Positions 1 to 6,046 of a stretch of 64,000 nt of DNA are shown in pieces (the stretch's first letter is position 1; the number at the start of each line of letters is the position of its first letter). The position numbers and the translations under genes were made by a program. Source of the DNA: Blautia faecis (GTDB lineage Bacteria; Bacillota; Clostridia; Lachnospirales; Lachnospiraceae); assembly GCF_020554845.1 (NCBI RefSeq), contig NZ_JAJCIA010000001.1, positions 124,001-188,000 on the forward strand. Direction: 5' to 3'. Below the pieces are notes generated by a model, which was not told the DNA's origin, ran no database searches, and was given only the letters and a program-made list of their open reading frames with translations.

Positions 1-366
1 GAATATAGTTCTGGTAACGAATGGAAAATGCTTGAGATGTGTGAAGACGACGAAAAGCTGAAACTACCAATGGTAGTAGCAGGTCAGCGGCGATCCGTCA
101 ACTTTGTAACTGAGAATGGGTTGTACAATATTCTTTCCCAGAGTCGTATGGAGATCGCGAGAGCTTGGAGACGAATTGTGCATGACGAACTCATTAACAT
201 GAGAAGAACCAAAGGGCGAAATATCGCAGAGCAATTTGAAGAATGGGACCATGCTCTGGATAATATCTACTTTGATGAAGAAACTGGAAAACTCATGCAG
301 TCAGTAACTGTGCAGGGCGGAGACGTTGAGCAGATTCCTTATGAGGAAGATTCAGATGGAGATTGA
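1..366 (+). CDS. BRO-N-type phage antirepressor, 5' end missing
   Basis: The frame is open from the first base, so only the C-terminal 121 residues are visible; the true start lies left of the window. The stretch NFVTENGLYNIL followed by SRMEIARAWRR and a closing M-R-R-T-K resembles the end of BRO-N domains, which read roughly N-F-V-x-E-x-G-L-Y then a basic helix and I-R-K-T-G. BRO-N proteins are DNA-binding or antirepressor proteins of phages. The tail is acidic (EEDSDGD). The next gene starts inside its last codons, so the two are probably co-transcribed. Family call from remembered motifs; exact role is inferred. Confidence 0.6.
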   Translation, partial: EYSSGNEWKMLEMCEDDEKLKLPMVVAGQRRSVNFVTENGLYNILSQSRMEIARAWRRIVHDELINMRRTKGRNIAEQFEEWDHALDNIYFDEETGKLMQSVTVQGGDVEQIPYEEDSDGD

Positions 367-550
367 TAACGTTAAGGATTGCATAGAGGTCAAAATTCAT
401 GCTGGATTAGTTATTGACAATAAGACTTTTGAATTGTGCATGGGCTTAATTGCTGCATATGCCAGAAACGAAGGTCTGAAGGGATTGGATATTCGTTTTA
501 GCGATTTTGGTGGAGGATATTTAAAGAAGAAACAAAAGAATGATATTTAA
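356..550 (+). CDS. Small phage protein of unknown function
   Basis: A 64-aa product, starting at an ATG that overlaps the end of the preceding antirepressor by 11 bases, which suggests translational coupling. It is mixed alpha/beta in character with a basic C-terminus (YLKKKQKND). I recognise no family. The stop codon lies immediately before the left arm of a candidate structured RNA. Confidence 0.5.
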   Translation: MEIDNVKDCIEVKIHAGLVIDNKTFELCMGLIAAYARNEGLKGLDIRFSDFGGGYLKKKQKNDI

Positions 551-668
551 TAATGCGGTTTAGGTCACAGTGACGACTTCCAGGTACGAAAAACTACCTA
601 AGCGGAATGAATGTAACACGAGAGTTAGCACCCCGGACGACGCGGCATAGTCCACCGCCCGCATTATT
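549..668 (+). ncRNA. Candidate structured RNA or leader
   Basis: A perfect 10-bp stem, AATAATGCGG at 549-558 with CCGCATTATT at 659-668, closes a ~100-nt non-coding interval. Inside are a short hairpin (GTCA 564-567 with TGAC 571-574), mutually exclusive stems (TTAGGT 560-565 with ACCTAA 596-601, or AGGTA 582-586 with TACCT 595-599) and two interleaved 4-bp helices (GGAC 635-638 with GTCC 650-653; GCGG 642-645 with CCGC 655-658) that could form a pseudoknot. The next gene's Shine-Dalgarno follows directly. It could be an independent RNA or a cis-regulatory leader. No known class was recognised. Confidence 0.4.
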
Positions 669-687
669 TTGAAAGGAGAAAATCGTT

Positions 688-897
688 ATGAGAAAAACAA
701 AACATAATGCGTTGGATGAAAATGCGATTTATGGCGCGCCTATTTGGAAATCCGATGGAGCAAAAGGCTCCGGGTTTGTTGAAGATTATAACAGGGAATT
801 GTCACCACATCCTTCTTTTAGTTGTGGACTTACTCCTGTATCTAAAAACGTTTTTATGAGTTTGACTATTCACAGAGGAAGGGGAGGACAATGGTAG
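688..897 (+). CDS. Hypothetical phage protein, 69 aa
   Basis: The ATG is preceded by AAAGGAGA at good spacing, right after the candidate structured RNA. The product is short and partly low in predicted structure, with a basic Gly/Arg-rich end (HRGRGGQW). The stop overlaps the next gene's start, indicating one transcript. No family recognised. Confidence 0.5.
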   Translation: MRKTKHNALDENAIYGAPIWKSDGAKGSGFVEDYNRELSPHPSFSCGLTPVSKNVFMSLTIHRGRGGQW

Positions 898-1073
898 AGT
901 TTGTTGGGAACTGGGGAGAAAGACCAGAGAGCGAAACAGTAAGATGGAGAAATGATGTAACGGCTGCTAAAGAGCTTTGTTACCCAAAAGATGTTGTGAG
1001 AAAAATTGAGGATGAATCTGATCCGTACAAACGGCAGCGGATGCTTTGCGATGCAAGACACAAATATTTATAA
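891..1073 (+). CDS. Hypothetical phage protein, 60 aa
   Basis: Starts inside the end of the preceding gene, with a purine-rich AGGAAGGGGAGG Shine-Dalgarno region. It encodes a charged, probably helical protein (KELCYPKDVVRKIEDESD) with no membrane segment or recognised domain. Overlapping arrangement and ribosome site support a real gene; function unknown. Confidence 0.5.
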   Translation: MVEFVGNWGERPESETVRWRNDVTAAKELCYPKDVVRKIEDESDPYKRQRMLCDARHKYL

Positions 1074-1097
1074 TGTATGTTCTTTTGAAAGGAGACT

Positions 1098-1304
1098 ATG
1101 ATGTACAGCTTTAAGATTTTTATATTTTTATGGATTCTTATTGGGGCAATATTTTGCTTATATGCTCTTTCCACTGACAAAATAAAAGTACTTGTAAACG
1201 AGAGACCTCTTTTGGAAACAGCCATAGCTATGATGTATGCCATGATTGCTAGTCCATACTGGCTGATTGCGGGAATTATTAAAGTACTGTTTAGTAAAGG
1301 GTGA
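1098..1304 (+). CDS. Small membrane protein, 68 aa
   Basis: GAAAGGAG precedes two adjacent ATG codons (1098 and 1101), either of which may be used. Residues ~4-25 (FKIFIFLWILIGAIFCLYAL) and ~44-64 are hydrophobic, giving a likely two-helix membrane protein with a short basic tail. No family recognised. It is the first of several tiny membrane proteins clustered between 1.1 and 2.6 kb. Confidence 0.55.
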   Translation: MMYSFKIFIFLWILIGAIFCLYALSTDKIKVLVNERPLLETAIAMMYAMIASPYWLIAGIIKVLFSKG

Positions 1305-1464
1305 CATAAAAGTCCGTGAAATTCCAGATCCTTGGGAAGTACATGGCACTGCTGAATACGCTAAAATGTGTCCAGATCAGTTAATAACAATAGCGGAGAT
1401 GGAGGCTGACGCAAGACGAGCGATACCAGCTGATAAGATTAAGACTGGAAGTAAGGAGGACTGA
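1267..1464 (+). CDS. Hypothetical soluble phage protein
   Basis: A 65-codon frame overlapping the end of the preceding membrane protein. The only standard start upstream is TTG at 1267, which lacks a convincing ribosome site, so the real start may be closer to base 1310 or depend on coupling. The downstream part (DPWEVHGTAEYAKMCPDQL) looks like a genuine soluble acidic protein. The stop is four bases from the next start and lies beside its Shine-Dalgarno. No function assigned. Confidence 0.45.
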   Translation: MRELLKYCLVKGDIKVREIPDPWEVHGTAEYAKMCPDQLITIAEMEADARRAIPADKIKTGSKED

Positions 1465-1467
1465 TAT

Positions 1468-1641
1468 ATGAAATATATTATTGCAAAAATAATTGAATTT
1501 GCAGCGATTTGTGCGGTTGCTATAATTTTAATTAAAATGGGATATGGTGGTGAGACCTGGCAGTATTGGGTAATTTTAGTACTAATGACTGTGTATGGTG
1601 GTGCGTTCGCATGCGAGAAAGACAAAGAGGAATTGGAATGA
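1468..1641 (+). CDS. Tiny membrane protein, 57 aa
   Basis: ATG at 1468 preceded by AAGGAGGA at ideal spacing. Residues ~3-23 and ~31-49 are hydrophobic, predicting two membrane helices, and the end is charged (EKDKEELE). The stop TGA overlaps the ATG of the next gene in an ATGA arrangement, which implies coupled translation. No family recognised. Confidence 0.55.
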   Translation: MKYIIAKIIEFAAICAVAIILIKMGYGGETWQYWVILVLMTVYGGAFACEKDKEELE

Positions 1642-1811
1642 CGGTAACGGTGTTTATAGTATTAATTATGACAATCTTCTGGATGCTGCTGCAATTTATT
1701 TTACCAGGTTTGAACGATACATTGTGCATCATATTCTATTATCTAACCATGTGCTTACTCGGCATGTGGTGTTTTTATTATATTGGAGTCGTTATGGCGG
1801 AAATGAGGTAG
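1638..1811 (+). CDS. Tiny membrane protein, 57 aa
   Basis: Starts in an ATGA overlap with the preceding gene; the purine-rich GAAAGACAAAGAGG upstream may serve as its ribosome site. Two hydrophobic stretches (~2-22 and ~28-52) fill nearly the whole protein. Longer upstream in-frame starts exist but would overlap the neighbour heavily, so this start is preferred. Function unknown. Confidence 0.5.
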   Translation: MTVTVFIVLIMTIFWMLLQFILPGLNDTLCIIFYYLTMCLLGMWCFYYIGVVMAEMR

Positions 1812-1814
1812 AAA

Positions 1815-1877
1815 ATGGATGAGATTTTATGTATTTTAATAATCTTCGTTATTTACATATTGGCGAAGATATTTTAA
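1815..1877 (+). CDS. Possible 20-aa membrane peptide
   Basis: An ATG three bases after the preceding stop opens a 20-codon frame that is almost entirely hydrophobic (DEILCILIIFVIYILAKIF). It fits the neighbouring run of small membrane proteins, but is short enough to be chance. No separate Shine-Dalgarno beyond the GAGGTAGAAA next to the start. Confidence 0.25.
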   Translation: MDEILCILIIFVIYILAKIF

Positions 1878-1892
1878 TAGAAAGGAACTATT

Positions 1893-2105
1893 ATGGACGA
1901 TTTAAAGTGGTGTTTAAAAATTATCTCGATCATGATTGGCGTCGTCTTATATGTTTCTATATGGTGGGCAATGCCATCGGGAGTCAATTATTATAAAAAA
2001 CATCCAGATAATAACGGATGGAATTTCGTATATCTTATGTACAAGTTTTGGATTATTGGGCATATTATTGCCACATTGCTGGCATTCATATGGGCGTGGA
2101 ATTAA
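1893..2105 (+). CDS. Small membrane protein, 70 aa
   Basis: AAAGGAAC lies upstream of the ATG. Hydrophobic segments at ~5-27 (LKIISIMIGVVLYVSIWW) and ~46-68 predict two membrane helices joined by a polar loop containing YYKKHPDNNG. No family recognised. One of several small membrane genes in the early region. Confidence 0.5.
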   Translation: MDDLKWCLKIISIMIGVVLYVSIWWAMPSGVNYYKKHPDNNGWNFVYLMYKFWIIGHIIATLLAFIWAWN

Positions 2106-2142
2106 GTGAATTTGGTTCGTCAGAAAAGGAGAAAAATAATAT

Positions 2143-2430
2143 ATGGAAATGAAAAGGGTAAAAGTCGCAACACACGAAGAGTTGGAGATATTGCAGAAAA
2201 GTGTTGACGGAATATTAAGTTTTGTATTGGACGTTCGAAATATTTTCGGCTATGACTGCTTTGTTGAAGAAACGGAGGAGGAAATCAAAATCGTTCGTAA
2301 ATTATATGATTTACTTGTCTTCAGTATGGAACCCGACGATCTGAATGAACAATTAAAAGAGTTAGAATCAGAAGATCCGAAAGCATGCACATTTATTTAC
2401 CGATTCATCAAAACAAAATTGAATAAATAA
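2143..2430 (+). CDS. Hypothetical acidic phage protein, 95 aa
   Basis: A clear AAAAGGAGAAA ribosome site precedes the ATG. The protein is soluble, acidic and probably all-helical (EELEILQKSVDGIL, EETEEEIKIVRKLYDLL). I do not recognise it. Its place among small early genes suggests an accessory or host-takeover role, which is inference. Confidence 0.55.
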   Translation: MEMKRVKVATHEELEILQKSVDGILSFVLDVRNIFGYDCFVEETEEEIKIVRKLYDLLVFSMEPDDLNEQLKELESEDPKACTFIYRFIKTKLNK

Positions 2431-2456
2431 TTTAGCTGTGAGAGGAGAAAAATAAC

Positions 2457-2618
2457 ATGTGGAGAGAAGAGTTAATTTTGAATAAGATATTTGCAATCAT
2501 TACGATTCTTATTGGAGCGTTGTCAGTCCCGGTTGAGTGGGATGCAACGTTCTTTTTATTTACTTTAATTGTCGGCGGATATCTGTTCTTTGCCAAACGA
2601 AACTGGATCGCATTGTGA
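2457..2618 (+). CDS. Tiny membrane protein, 53 aa
   Basis: ATG at 2457 follows AGAGGAGAAA. Hydrophobic stretches at ~10-26 and ~32-46 predict two membrane helices; the end is KRNWIAL. The TGA stop lies within the ribosome-site region of the following gene (GTGAGGTGA). No family recognised. Confidence 0.5.
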   Translation: MWREELILNKIFAIITILIGALSVPVEWDATFFLFTLIVGGYLFFAKRNWIAL

Positions 2619-2628
2619 GGTGACGGTT

Positions 2629-3003
2629 ATGGGAAGAGCCGAGCGAAGAAGAGAACAGAAACAGGAACAAAAATCTAAAACGGTTGCATACAATCTCACA
2701 AAAGAGCAATTAGATGTAATGGTTCGTGAGAAAATTGGAGAAGAACTTGTACGAATCAAGAGGGAAGCTACCGATGAAGCTGTAAACACAGCACTTACTC
2801 TGTTGCTGACCTTACCCTTAGAGGTTCTCATGGACCATTTTTGGAAAAAATCATACCCGCAAAAGATTCCTAAGTTTGCCGATCTTTTGATTGATTATTA
2901 TGAGAAATGGCAGGACGGCGAACTGGATTTGGATGAGTTAAAAGAAGACCTCTGGAAATATGGGGGAGTAAAATTCAGGGAGGGACAGATCAATGGTAAA
3001 TGA
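2629..3003 (+). CDS. Hypothetical coiled-coil phage protein, 124 aa
   Basis: The ATG at 2629 follows GTGAGGTGA; an earlier in-frame start at 2569 would overlap the upstream membrane gene and is less likely. The N-terminus is extremely basic and Gln-rich (RAERRREQKQEQKSK), followed by predicted helices (KEQLDVMVREKIGEEL). Residues ~65-85 contain a hydrophobic ALTLLLTLPLEVLMD patch. I recognise the general look of Clostridial phage early genes but no named family. Confidence 0.5.
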   Translation: MGRAERRREQKQEQKSKTVAYNLTKEQLDVMVREKIGEELVRIKREATDEAVNTALTLLLTLPLEVLMDHFWKKSYPQKIPKFADLLIDYYEKWQDGELDLDELKEDLWKYGGVKFREGQINGK

Positions 3004-3196
3004 CGATATGAGAAAGAACAGTGAAGGGTATTCTGATCCAACTGTTTACAATGCTTTGAAGAATATTGAGAAGGATGGGGATGAAAGATTTCATAAACTT
3101 CTCGATGCGATCTTCACTATTTGTGAGCTTTCCGGGTTCCATATCGAAGAAAGAATCATTGTGAAAGACAAGAAAACTGGTAGAATTTGGAGGTAA
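2993..3196 (+). CDS. Hypothetical phage protein, 67 aa
   Basis: Overlaps the end of the previous gene by 11 bases, with GGGAGGGACAG as ribosome site. A charged helical protein ending in KDKKTGRIWR. No domain recognised. It is the last gene before a ~385-base gene-free, repeat-rich stretch, so an early transcription unit may end here. Confidence 0.5.
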   Translation: MVNDDMRKNSEGYSDPTVYNALKNIEKDGDERFHKLLDAIFTICELSGFHIEERIIVKDKKTGRIWR

Positions 3197-3211
3197 AAAG
3201 TGACGAATATT

Positions 3212-3558
3212 TCTAATCTAGGATAGAATTTCGTCTAATCTAGGTTAAAAATCCTGGTAGTAACAGGTCATTTTTCTGCCCACTTTTGGGTTTTAGGATT
3301 TGACCAAAGCCCACTTATTTTTGACCAGAGCGAAAAATTTGAAGAAAAATGGAGCAGAAAATCGGAATTTTGGTCAAATTTCTGGCCATTTGCCCGGTTT
3401 CTGCCCACTTTTAAAACCCCACTTTGACCACGAAAAACCCAGTATTTATGCGGGTTTGCGGGCTTTTTGCCCACTTTCCCACTTTTTTCTTTAAACTATT
3501 ATGATAAAAAAATTAATATAATATATAAATATGGCCAATAAAAGTGGGCTTTTGACCA
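3212..3558 (+). repeat. Gene-free region with clustered short repeats, operator- or origin-like
   Basis: No convincing gene lies between 3197 and 3581. TCTAATCTAGG occurs twice in direct orientation (3212-3222, 3234-3244), 22 bases apart, about two helical turns. TTTGACCA occurs at 3299, 3320, 3423 and 3551, and inverted at 3371. GCCCACTT occurs at 3278, 3309, 3403 and 3469, and inverted at 3542. TGGCCA occurs at 3383 and 3532. A TATAAT at 3517-3522 sits at the downstream edge. Such spacing fits cooperative repressor operators or replication iterons; which one is inference. Confidence 0.55.
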
Positions 3559-3581
3559 AAACCGAAAAAGGAGTGATTTTT

Positions 3582-3770
3582 ATGAGTGCAAAAAGAAAAG
3601 TGAGCTGGCGAGATATATTTGACAATTTCAAAACTGTATATCCAACCTTGTCAAAAAATGCAAGAGATTTTAGACCACATGATTATATGAGCATTATCGT
3701 ATATTTCAGAGATGGAAGCCAGATGATCTATGATGATGTTAGAAAACGAGGAAAACTTATTGTTGCCTAA
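3582..3770 (+). CDS. Hypothetical basic phage protein, 62 aa
   Basis: AAAGGAGTG precedes the ATG at 3582, preferred over an in-frame upstream ATG that has no ribosome site and lies within the repeat cluster. The product is basic at its start (SAKRKVSWRDIF), then has a beta-rich stretch (MSIIVYFRDGSQMIYDD). No family recognised. It is the first gene after the repeat cluster, so it may be under its control. Confidence 0.5.
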   Translation: MSAKRKVSWRDIFDNFKTVYPTLSKNARDFRPHDYMSIIVYFRDGSQMIYDDVRKRGKLIVA

Positions 3771-3797
3771 ATTACTCTTTCTTTTCTTTTTGATTCG

Positions 3798-3806
3798 TGA
3801 TATACT
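3798..3806 (+). promoter_or_regulatory. Extended -10 promoter for candidate sRNA
   Basis: TGATATACT is an extended -10 element (TG-N-TATACT). No good -35 is visible upstream, only a pyrimidine-rich run. A start 6-8 bases downstream would fall on the first base of the long hairpin at 3813, which supports the call. Confidence 0.45.
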
Positions 3807-3812
3807 AAATAC

Positions 3813-3967
3813 GCCACACAATCGTATATCGCATAAAACGTTCAAGGGAATAGCTTCGGTAAAAAGTGTATTCTCTCTTTTACTTATACCCTTGAACGGT
3901 ACGAGATTGTGTGGCAACAATGGGAGAAGCATTTTTTCGGTGCGTCTCTATGGGGCGCACTTTTTTT
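3813..3967 (+). ncRNA. Candidate rod-shaped small RNA with terminator
   Basis: Three nested stems form one long rod: GCCACACAATC (3813-3823) with GATTGTGTGGC (3905-3915), extended by GTAT/GTAC after a two-base bulge; CGTTCAAGGG (3839-3848) with CCCTTGAACG (3889-3898); and an inner GTAAAA/TTTTAC pair. An asymmetric loop lies at ~3828-3838. The interval ends with an intrinsic terminator and starts just after an extended -10. No open frame fills it. It may be a free regulatory RNA or a leader of the next gene. The rod with side bubble recalls 6S RNA in outline only. Confidence 0.5.
3940..3967 (+). terminator. Intrinsic terminator
   Basis: GTGCGTC (3940-3946) pairs with GGCGCAC (3954-3960), including one G-U pair, and is followed directly by seven T residues (3961-3967). 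It separates the candidate small RNA from the 351-aa gene. Confidence 0.75.
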
Positions 3968-4002
3968 AATGCTCTTAATTTACCATTGGATGGAGGAAGA
4001 GT

Positions 4003-5058
4003 ATGAGTGAATCGGAGAATAATTCAATAATGCAACTGATGGAATTGGAGAATGATTTTAAGTTGGAGGCAGTTAACACACCATACGATCTCGCCAATGG
4101 ATATATTAAGATTGGTTTAACTAATGATCAAAAGTGCCAAATGAGCAATGCCATTCAGCATTTACCAGAAATGTTTGCTACTAGTTCAATGGCTAATGCG
4201 TATATCGCAAAATTTCCAGATGGTATTAATCGTACGCTTGTGTCATTAAAGCAAGGTGGATTCATGAGTTTCTGGAAAAAAGAAAATGGTCAATTTGGTG
4301 GAACCGCATCGTTATATCCATTAAAGAATGAGGCGATGATACTCGGTGCATTTTCAGCAATGGCGTTTGCGTCGGGACAGTATTTTATTACGCAGGTTAA
4401 TTCCGAACTAAAGAAGATAAATCAGAACATTGATAAAATTCTGGAATTCTTATATGGGGATAAGAAGGCTGAGCTTCTATCGGAAGTGAGTTTTGTTAAG
4501 TATGCTTATGAAAACTTTTCATCCATTATGGCTCATGACGAACAACGAGTAGCTACAATTGCAAGTCTTCAGGAGGCAAAAAAGGTTGCCATTAAAGATG
4601 CTGAATTTTACATGAACGATTTGGACTTAACCGTGAATGGAAAAGATGGTATAGAAAAGTTAGTTGGAAATGCGTTCCAGATAAAAGAGAGTTTAGAGTT
4701 ATCGATTCAGTTGTATGGAATGAGCAGTATTTTGGAAACATATTTTTCTCAAAATTATGATGCCGAATTTATCAAGTACATTGATCGGGAGATGACAGCG
4801 TATATCGATAAGTGTGAAAAAAGAATGCTTAGCAGTTTTAGCATTTTGAAAAAGCATATAGCTGATTATAAAGGTCGATGGCTTGAAAAGATTGATAAAT
4901 CTCAATACGAAAAAGATGTTTGTGAATTGATCGATTCGTTGAATAACGGTGAGGAATCTGTAATGAGAAAAACGCTTCGGAAAACATTGCGTGCAGTTTC
5001 CGAGGTAAAAGAATTTTATATTTCCCAAAGTGGAGATGTGTATTTGAAAAAAAATTAA
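4003..5058 (+). CDS. Orphan 351-aa phage protein, unknown function
   Basis: ATG at 4003 follows GGAGGAAGAG. The protein has no signal peptide. A weakly hydrophobic Ala-rich stretch at ~112-128 (AMILGAFSAMAFASGQY) is followed by a probable coiled coil (NSELKKINQNIDKILEFL) and further long helices. It is flanked by terminators (3940-3967 upstream, 5069-5107 downstream) and stands apart from the overlapping early genes, like a lysogeny-expressed cargo gene or moron. I do not recognise a family; a superinfection-exclusion or stress role would be a guess. The frame is intact. Confidence 0.6.
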   Translation: MSESENNSIMQLMELENDFKLEAVNTPYDLANGYIKIGLTNDQKCQMSNAIQHLPEMFATSSMANAYIAKFPDGINRTLVSLKQGGFMSFWKKENGQFGGTASLYPLKNEAMILGAFSAMAFASGQYFITQVNSELKKINQNIDKILEFLYGDKKAELLSEVSFVKYAYENFSSIMAHDEQRVATIASLQEAKKVAIKDAEFYMNDLDLTVNGKDGIEKLVGNAFQIKESLELSIQLYGMSSILETYFSQNYDAEFIKYIDREMTAYIDKCEKRMLSSFSILKKHIADYKGRWLEKIDKSQYEKDVCELIDSLNNGEESVMRKTLRKTLRAVSEVKEFYISQSGDVYLKKN

Positions 5059-5068
5059 ATTATATTTG

Positions 5069-5107
5069 TAGACAGAGATGCTTAATGTGTCACTGTCTAT
5101 TTTTTTT
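5069..5107 (+). terminator. Intrinsic terminator
   Basis: TAGACAG (5069-5075) pairs with CTGTCTA (5093-5099), followed by an eight-T run. It lies ten bases after the stop of the 351-aa gene. Confidence 0.7.
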
Positions 5108-5146
5108 GTCTTCTTTTGGTACGCGAAAAAAACATTCCCTTTTATG

Positions 5147-5194
5147 AAGAGAAGAGGTAAAATAAGTATTTTTATAAAACTTCTTCTCTTTTTA
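5147..5194 (+). terminator. Second hairpin with T tract
   Basis: AAGAGAAGA (5147-5155) is complementary to TCTTCTCTT (5182-5190), followed by a T-rich stretch. The 26-base loop is long for a terminator, so it may instead be a leader structure of the nuclease gene that starts at 5224. Confidence 0.35.
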
Positions 5195-5223
5195 TGTTGT
5201 AAAAATTAGAAAGGAGTTAGCTC

Positions 5224-5514
5224 ATGCTAGAGAATAAGTTCCAGGCGAATCTGATAAAGGAACTGAAAAAAAGATTTCCTGGTTGCATTGTTATGAAAAA
5301 CGATCCCACATATATTCAAGGGATTCCAGATTTACTTGTTCTTCACAAAGACAAATGGGCGGCTCTGGAATGCAAGAAATCAGCGGGCGCAAAGAGACAA
5401 CCAAATCAAGAATACTATGTGGATCGCATGAATCAAATGTCATTCTCAAGATTTGTGTATCCCGAGAACAAAGAGGAGGTACTTGATGAACTTCAACAAA
5501 CATTCCAATCTTGA
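5224..5514 (+). CDS. VRR-NUC-type PD-(D/E)XK endonuclease
   Basis: A 96-aa protein, the usual size for stand-alone VRR-NUC domains of phages. The nuclease core is visible: D36 in GIPDLLV, then E49-C50-K51 in ALECKKS, a metal-binding D...E-x-K arrangement, with a Gln-containing KRQPNQEYY segment downstream. Family members are structure-specific or Holliday-junction-type nucleases used in phage recombination or replication. AGAAAGGAG precedes the ATG. It overlaps the next nuclease gene by 29 bases, suggesting joint expression. Confidence 0.8.
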   Translation: MLENKFQANLIKELKKRFPGCIVMKNDPTYIQGIPDLLVLHKDKWAALECKKSAGAKRQPNQEYYVDRMNQMSFSRFVYPENKEEVLDELQQTFQS

Positions 5515-6043
5515 AGGACAGCACGCCTTTCTTGGTGCCAGTAAATATCATTGGATAAATTATAGTGAGGATAAAGTTGCAGAGGCTTATTCGAAGTTTC
5601 TTGCAACACAGAAAGGAACTGTATTACATGCTTTTGCAGCCCAGTGTATATCATTGGGACAGAAGCTACCGAAGTCTCAGAAAACATTAAACATGTATGT
5701 TAACGATGCTATAGGTTTCAAAATGACACCAGAACAGGTGCTTTATTATTCTGATAATTGCTTTGGAACTGCGGATGCAATTCTATTTAGAAATGGATTA
5801 CTAAGAATTCATGATCTGAAAACCGGGCAGATTCCAGCTCACATGGAGCAGCTTGAAATATATGCTGCTCTTTTTTGTTTGGAATATAAAGTAAAACCCT
5901 GCGATATTGAGATGGAGTTAAGATTATACCAGAATAATGAGATTCTGTATCATAATCCAACAGCTGAAGACATCGTTCCAATTATGGATAAGATTATTAC
6001 TTTCGATAAGGTAATTAAGAGATTGAAAGATCAGGAGGGATAA
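5486..6043 (+). CDS. RecB/Cas4-like PD-(D/E)XK nuclease
   Basis: The ATG at 5486 follows AGAGGAGG at good spacing; an in-frame upstream start lies deep within the previous gene. The 185-aa product has F-G-T-A-D97, then D110-L-K112-T-G and a QLEIYAALF segment, which match motifs II, III and the Q-x-x-x-Y helix of RecB-family nucleases. Such proteins trim DNA ends in recombination. It lies between another nuclease and the RNA-polymerase-like gene, three bases before the latter's start, so the three probably form one operon. Confidence 0.75.
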   Translation: MNFNKHSNLEGQHAFLGASKYHWINYSEDKVAEAYSKFLATQKGTVLHAFAAQCISLGQKLPKSQKTLNMYVNDAIGFKMTPEQVLYYSDNCFGTADAILFRNGLLRIHDLKTGQIPAHMEQLEIYAALFCLEYKVKPCDIEMELRLYQNNEILYHNPTAEDIVPIMDKIITFDKVIKRLKDQEG

Positions 6044-6046
6044 ACC

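Noticed and set aside
549-668. HDV-like ribozyme reading of the early structured RNA
   Set aside because: GGCATAGTCC recalls part of the HDV fold, but the nested double pseudoknot cannot be completed from the flanking sequence.
3268-3494. Short open frames on both strands in the repeat-rich gap
   Set aside because: They are made from the TTTGACCA/GCCCACTT repeats, have no Shine-Dalgarno and look unlike protein.
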